From Mallotus nudiflorus (lineage: Eukaryota > Streptophyta > Magnoliopsida > Malpighiales > Euphorbiaceae): a stretch of DNA of 64,000 nt. Made by a program: the position numbers and the translations under genes. Each line of letters opens with the position of its first letter. The stretch's first letter is position 1. The stretch covers positions 1 to 64,000 of the forward strand of contig CANTUR010000129.1 in the NCBI GenBank assembly GCA_947683625.1. Reading direction: 5' to 3'. Below, in pieces: positions 58,268 through 64,000 of this stretch. The notes under the pieces were generated by a model. It made no database searches, had not been told where the DNA came from, and was given only the letters and a program-made list of their open reading frames with translations.

Positions 58268-58384
58268 TCTCACTACAAAGAGATGGTATAACTATACAAA
58301 AAAATAATAAAAAATAGAACTTATATTAGCATAAGATGCCAAAAACTTGCATGAGAGCAAGAAGACAAAACTTGCATGAAAGCA
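58268..58384 (-). other. LINE 5' untranslated region
   Basis: Short sequence upstream of ORF1 with a repeated AACTTGCATGAGAGCAAG-like unit (about 58347-58383). The element 5' end is placed at 58384, where AGACTTAAAAGT begins; the same 12-mer occurs at 15028-15039 on the other side. The boundary is approximate. Confidence 0.45.
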
Positions 58385-59103
58385 AGACTTAAAAGTAAAT
58401 AGTACTTGAAAACCAACTTTTGATTTTTAGAAGTTAGAATTTATAGAATTAATTCCAAAAATTTAAAAATTTAGAATTGCAAATGAATTTTGCAACATAT
58501 TCATTTGAACCAAATACACATTATTTGTAATTGTAAATTAATTCTGTAAAATTTTATGAAATTCATTTATACCAAAGACACTCTTAGACAACAGGAAAAA
58601 AAGCCATGTTCTAAAATTACATAAAAACAATCATTGGAGTTCATGAATTGATAATAAATTTCACAAATTAAGATTCTAAATTTCTAAATATTTATAATAA
58701 AAATAAAATGAAAAAATTCAATTACAATCAATTTTCGATCTTAATTGATTCCTATAAATATCAATTTTTCACAATTTAATTAATTTATAAAGTTAACTTA
58801 AAAAAACCTTTAATGAATTATAAAAAAGTTCTATCCTCTCAAACTTTGTGAGTTTTATGAAACTTACAAGTCTCATTTAAACTATTTATTGACATGGATG
58901 CAAAAAGAAATAAGAAAAAAAGGAAAATCACCTATAATAACAAAATACTAAAAATAAGATGTTGCTTCCTTGAGAGTGTAATCGCTTATTAAGTTTCCAT
59001 GAAGAGCAGTAATGATTGATTTTAGGTTTTTATTTTTCATATGAGAGTAAATCAATTATTGCTAATAACTGAAAGAGAAATCTAAATCCTTAAAGAGGAA
59101 GGT
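58385..59103. repeat. Right arm of the split inverted repeat, then unassigned AT-rich DNA
   Basis: TATTCATTTGAACCAAATAC at 58498-58517 is the exact reverse complement of 14850-14869. The arm seems to end near 58585 with ACCAAAGACACTC, whose complement GAGTGTCTTTGG resembles the left arm GAGTATTTGG. From 58600 to 59103 I see no gene and no repeat I recognise. Confidence 0.5.
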
Positions 59104-60435
59104 TGTCATGACCCAAACCTAAAGGTCATGACCGACACTAAGGAATGGGAATTCACGTGAATCTAAAACCCGTAGCAAGCCAAAAACATAATATTCATAC
59201 CAATTTAATTACAAAATTAAAACCTTTTAAAAACTTAGAGAATTATCCATATATAATATCATGATAGAATATTTAAACATACAACCTAAGGACGTCAACT
59301 CACTGCTAAAGTTTATCATAACACACAACTATAAGAACATACTACTATTGTAGTAGCTAAGAAGTATAAAGAAAGGTTAGAGTAAGATTTACACAAGTCA
59401 ATTGGTGAAGAATGGATCCAATGAAGAGAACTACTATAGGAGGCATGTAGAGAGCAATCTTGACAAAATAATTCAGGGGAATAAAACCTCAATAAGTGAA
59501 TTATCATTATTTATATGCATGCCGCCTAAGGGTATAATCACTCAAGCATCATAATAATATTTATCTTATATTTATATTTATTTAATTTGTACACACATTC
59601 CATGCAAATGCTCAAGTACATTATCATACAAATATAACTACACATAGATGAAGGATTGAAGCAGAACCCTAAGATTTTTCTATAACCTTAAACATTATGC
59701 CTGACTGGCCAACATGATTTCTTGAGTCCAAATAATATTTCTCTCTTCCAATTGGGCAATGGACCGGCCCCAAGACCCTAAAAGGTCAACCAAGCTGTCG
59801 CAATCATGCTACTATCATAACTGGCCCCGATACCATGAAAGGTAACTGCAACCATACACCTCTCTATCTAAAGAATTTCATAAAATCATATAATCTCAAA
59901 TCAAATCAAAATTCATATACTACCCATCTAGCATACTGGTGCACACACAATCCTAGTGTAGCCCACTAAGTAGCATGTTATACTACTATCCTTCATAATA
60001 TATCATATCAAAATAATAAAACCATATCAATATACTAATAGCATCCAAACCAAATATACAATATTCAAATTTATATATTCACTAGTTTTTATATCACTTA
60101 TATATATAATAATAACATCACAATGATCATAAAACAATTAAAGGTTTAATGCAACATAGCATATTCATTCATAATAATGTTAAAATATGGATGTTGGGTA
60201 AGAATTTCTCTATGAAATGCATGCACATAATAATAACTCACAAGTGGGATGTGTTCCTCAATGCTGACTCGATTGGTCATGCTTTAAATGCCTAGCTCCT
60301 GGTGTGGCTATAGGGAAAGAAAAATATAAATATAAATATATAAAAGATAAATGGGGTTAAAAATCCTAAACTTATACATTCTAGATTTCTAAGGAAAAAG
60401 ACTCAATCTAAGACATAATTCTAATTAAACTTGAA

Positions 60436-61965
60436 AAGAGTCCTAGAGGGGGGTGAATAGGACTATCAAATAAAAATGAGAAATTAAAAGAATTCTTTAC
60501 AAGAATTGAATGGAGGTTGAGAAGGAAAAATGAAGAAGACAAAAATTTAAAGAGTTTGGATTCAATAATAATCCTACATCTCCACCTAACTTATCCTCTA
60601 GTTAGGATTTTCAATCACCCAAAATCCTTTTTACAAGATTGAGATTACACAAGAGCTTTATGGTTCACTCTTATAACCTTTCAACTTAAGTTTTCAAATC
60701 TCAATCAAAAACTAAAGCCCAAGTGTTTCAATGGACAACACTTAAACCAATTCCTTTAGAAATAAATCTCACTTCCCTTTTAATCTATCCCAAGATTTAA
60801 GATGAAGAGAAATTCTATTCCTAACACACAACCAACTCTCACAAGAGTTATACAAATAAAGAATTGTTTAAGAGAATTTGAGAGCTTAATTGAAAGCTTA
60901 AGAAAGAATGAATGATAAATAAGTTTCTTAACTTCCATTCAGCTCTAAAGGTGTTTATATAGAAAAACACTCAAAAATATAGTTATTAAAGGTGAAAATA
61001 ATTTGTCCAACTTTTATATTTTGAATTCAATGTTTATAATTTTAAATTATTGAAGGTGATGATGTCAAACAGCTATGAATGTATTGAAACCATAATTAGC
61101 TATTAAAGATGTTCAATTTTGCTCATTCTTTATTCATAAAAGTTGTAGTATTTGACTTAGATTTCCATATCATTTTGAATCATCTCAATTAGACTTTTTT
61201 ATCTCAAGATATGTCCAAAATAATAAGAGATGTGCAATCTAAAATGCATACTACTGTTAGACAGTTGTTCACAAGTTAAACCCATGATTTTATATTGAAT
61301 ATGTTTTAATTTTCCAAAATTTATTTATCAATATTATAGATATTTGACTTAGCTTTCCATATAATTTTGAATCACCTCAATTGCACATCTATAGCTCAAG
61401 ATATGTCCAAAATACTAAGAGCAATGCAAACTAAAATGCAGACTACTATTAGACAGTTGTGCACAAGTTGCACAAGTTGAGCCCATGATTTTATATCGAA
61501 GAAACTTGAATTTGACTAAAATTTCTTCATCAAAGTTGTATATATTTTACTTATCTTTCCATATCATTTTGAATCACCTCAATTGGACATCTGTAGCTTA
61601 AGATATGTCTAAAATTCTAAGAGTTGTGCAATCTGAAATGGTAGACACATATGTTGATTTTGAGTCAATATTTACATACTAAAATGAATTAAGATTTGGA
61701 CAAATAAACCCAATTCAGAAATCTTAAGATGTCTAATTAAAATATGAAGAAGATAATTTTCTCATTATAAAGCTCTAAGGATGTCAAAAGCCTCCTTGAA
61801 TCTCAGAGGTCGAATCAACCCAAAATAATCGTACTTCATTTTAACTTCCAATAGAATCCTAACTTATACAAACTTAAACAAACAAATTAAATACTCAAAA
61901 TTAAGTTTTTTAAGATCAAAATTAAGATTGATTATTGCTAAGGTCAACAAAACTCAATAATTAGC
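60436..61965. mobile_element. Unidentified insertion in LTR copy H with internal tandem repeats
   Basis: Copy H aligns with its relatives on both sides of this interval but not within it. Near the left end an inverted pair AGTCCTA (60439-60445) and TAGGACT (60458-60464) encloses GAGGGGGGTGAA. Three diverged units of about 195 bp start near 61151, 61343 and 61545, sharing TTTCCATAT, TTTTGAATCA, CTCAAGATATGTCC and AGACAGTTG. No coding capacity. I cannot assign a class; exact ends and target-site duplication were not resolved. Confidence 0.5.
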
Positions 61966-63075
61966 ACATATTGATGTCACGTTTCACAAGAAATCTATCA
62001 AAAATTTGGTCAAATCTCCTCTATATAACTAATATTTTTTTACTAAAAGTAGAGTCATTATTGTATAAAATGCTTTTATAATTCCACAACCCAATAACTT
62101 GAGTTGGGCTCCTGAACTACACTTTATGCCTAACCAGGAACCAATATAGTTACACACATATAAACAATATAATTTTATTAAATCTACTAACATATCAAAG
62201 AATTTAATTAAATTATTACAATTTAATTCATTTAAATAAGTAAAACATAAAAGAAATCCATTTTCAAATCATTAATAAAATTCTCATTTAATATAACCGA
62301 AATCAACAATTTAAAACAATTAAAGTTATAAAACTTCCTTTAAACTTTCATAATTAAATTTATTGTATAATATAAAAAACTATTTAGATAATTCAATTAT
62401 ACAATAAAAATGTTAAAGGACTCATGTAAGCTTTTAAAATAATAAAGAAATTCATCATTGTAATTTACTTATAAAAATTATTTTCATCCTTTTACTATTT
62501 ACAATCAGTCTCAAACATATTAAATAACTAAAATTTAATTAAAACTGAATAAACAATAAAATATAAATTTTCCTCTAAAAATATACTTAAACATAATTTC
62601 TTTCTAAAATTATATCTTAAATTCCAAAAATAATTTCATAAAACTCATGTTATAAAATTTAATCTACACAATTTATAATATTTATTAAAAATATAAAAAC
62701 ACAAGCACTTGGAACAATAACCTAAACACCCAAAACCCAAAAATTTCAATAAATTCAGAAAATTATGAAAAATATATAAATGGAAAGCTCTTAACTCTAA
62801 TTTCATTTCTCATAACTATCACAAAACCTAATTCCTACTCAAATCAAAGAAATTGGTCAAAAACCCAAAAATTATTTTACCTCTAATGGAGGTGGCTGCT
62901 AGTGTAGATCATATGAATTGGAAGAGGAGAAACATTGCCCAAAGGATGACAAACGCAACGATACCAGTGGTGATGGCTGGTGGCGCCGGATACAGCAGTG
63001 ACACTATAACATTCATATCATCTTATGTGCGTGTGGATTAAAATAAAATAAAAGAAAGTAAATACAAATAATAAA

Positions 63076-63113
63076 TAATTATAATTATAATTATAATTAT
63101 AATTATAATTATC
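63076..63113. repeat. (AATTAT)n microsatellite
   Basis: About six tandem AATTAT units near the presumed right end of LTR copy H. Confidence 0.9.
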
Positions 63114-63156
63114 TAATTAGAATTAATTGAATACACAATAAATTAAGGGATTATCA

Positions 63157-64000
63157 ATGTAAATTTTCAAGATTTTTTTTGTAAAGTTTTGTATGGCAAC
63201 GTTTTAATGTTTCAAAAAAATTTAAATAATAATGGTAGGTGCTAGAATTTGATTTTTGTGGCAGCCATTAACATGGTTAATAAAAATTAAAAGATAAGAT
63301 AAGAATAGGATAAGAATAAGTGAATTATGGGATAAGGAGGCTGCTCTTTAGGATAAAAATGGGAGGATAAACATTAAGACCAATTAAGTGAAAAAAAAAG
63401 GCCAAGAAATGGGAAACATTGGGGAATGAAAGAAAGTTGTTTTGCAAAACAGAAAAATAAACAAGGGTTGGGGCTGCTACAACTATCATCAATTTCCACC
63501 TTTGAAACTGCAATTCTTCAAGCTTTATCTTCTGAAAACATCAAGACTTCAACTTCTTAGGTAGATGGATTCTATAAGTCCAACCTAATCATTTTTTGTA
63601 AGTAATTTTCTAAACTTGAATCAATTTTTGATTTTAAAAACTCATTTGTAAGTTATATGATTTGGATATTATTATGTACTTAATAACATGATTGATTTTA
63701 AACTCTTAATTCATGATTTAACCTTAAATTTAGTTATTATAGAAAAGAAATGAGCAATTGGACACAATAAAAATTAATTTTAGATTTTTAACAATTTAAT
63801 CTAGCTATTTTTTGTGTATATAAATACTATTTAGGACAAGAATTCTTTTTTTTTAAGGGGGGAGGGGCATTTTTACATACTGAAATGTTACATAAATCTT
63901 TATGAAATAAATTCCATTAACTAATTACATCAACGTTCATTTCATGTCATGTAGTTTACAGTAAATTTTAGGTTTAGGTTTGAGTTTAATGTAGCATTTA
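63157..64000. other. Unassigned right flank
   Basis: No similarity to the LTRs or elements elsewhere in the window. It has GATAAG repeats at about 63292-63322 and a C/T-rich stretch near 63480-63560 followed by TTTTTTGTAAGTAATTTTC (about 63593), which could be a leader with a splice donor. There is no open frame to support a gene. It might be host DNA near a gene on the plus strand. Confidence 0.3.

Larger units (their letters stand above)
59104..63156 (-). mobile_element. LTR copy H, a diverged member of the long-LTR family with an insertion
   Basis: Begins TGTCATGACCC at 59104. The terminal block runs to about 59185, the TGACAAAATAATTC block lies near 59460-59490, the 54-bp repeat pair (decayed) at about 59760-59860, the block with TAGCCCACTAAGTAGCATG near 59955-60000 and the GC-rich block after AATAACTCAC near 60230-60300. 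The block GATGTCACGTTTCACAAGAA lies near 61973-62050 and a decayed GC-rich block at 62880-63010. The right end is uncertain; AAGGGATTATCA at 63145-63156 resembles the D terminus. No target-site duplication found. The insertion occupies about 60436-61965. Confidence 0.65.

Noticed and set aside
62853..63041. 62-codon frame near the right end
   Set aside because: It falls in the degraded GC-rich block of LTR copy H and has no independent support.

Overview
This window is plant nuclear DNA, very AT-rich and packed with transposable elements. I find no host protein-coding gene, tRNA or rRNA that I can support. The plant assignment rests on an L1-type LINE with a DUF4283-like ORF1 and C-terminal RNase H, two Athila-type Ty3/gypsy elements with tRNA-Asp-like primer sites, a chromodomain-bearing Ty3/gypsy element with an initiator-Met-tRNA primer site, and pervasive solo LTRs. 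A eudicot seems likely, but no species can be named from sequence alone.

Layout, left to right. 1-2985: reverse-strand remnants of a Ty3/gypsy chromovirus and its LTR. 2986-5380: AT-rich DNA with microsatellites and a small tandem repeat. 5381-11815: a long solo LTR (copy A) with a second solo LTR of the same family (copy B, 7939-11125) inserted head-on inside it. 11826-14651: a third, truncated LTR (copy C). 14652-15106 and 58385-58600: two arms of an inverted repeat, probably one MITE-like element, flanking everything between. 15107-58384: a reverse-strand LINE of about 5.3 kb split into three pieces by a solo LTR (copy D, 17887-21293) and by element G (21393-55970). 59104-63156: another LTR-like copy (H) carrying an unidentified insertion of about 1.5 kb. 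63157-64000: unassigned DNA.

Element G is a chromovirus whose 5' LTR was split at 21511 by an Athila element, F1 (21512-46292, plus strand). F1 was hit twice: a solo LTR (copy E, 28101-31335) lies in its integrase gene, and a second Athila element, F2 (34205-44751, minus strand), lies in its 3' LTR. This gives four nesting levels: LINE, then G, then F1, then E and F2. Each join has a 5-bp target-site duplication: CGGGG for B, TGTCC for A, CTAGG for E, GGTGT for F1 and TCTTC for F2, with one-mismatch pairs for D and G. Removing D and G makes the LINE reading frame continuous across both junctions.

All coding regions are decayed, mostly by C-to-T or G-to-A stops and small frameshifts. F2 is the best preserved. 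G lacks reverse transcriptase altogether.

The most unusual signals are four. First, the roughly 2.9-3.4 kb LTR family (A, B, C, D, E, G, H) is built from short conserved blocks bounded by splice-site-like sequences and separated by diverged AT-rich DNA. Second, a conserved two-unit 54-bp repeat lies inside that LTR. Third, F1 and F2 have diverged coding regions but near-identical 3' noncoding regions and U3, with unrelated R-U5. Fourth, arrays of CpG-rich palindromes related to GCACGGCCGTGC fill the Athila U3 and 3' noncoding regions.
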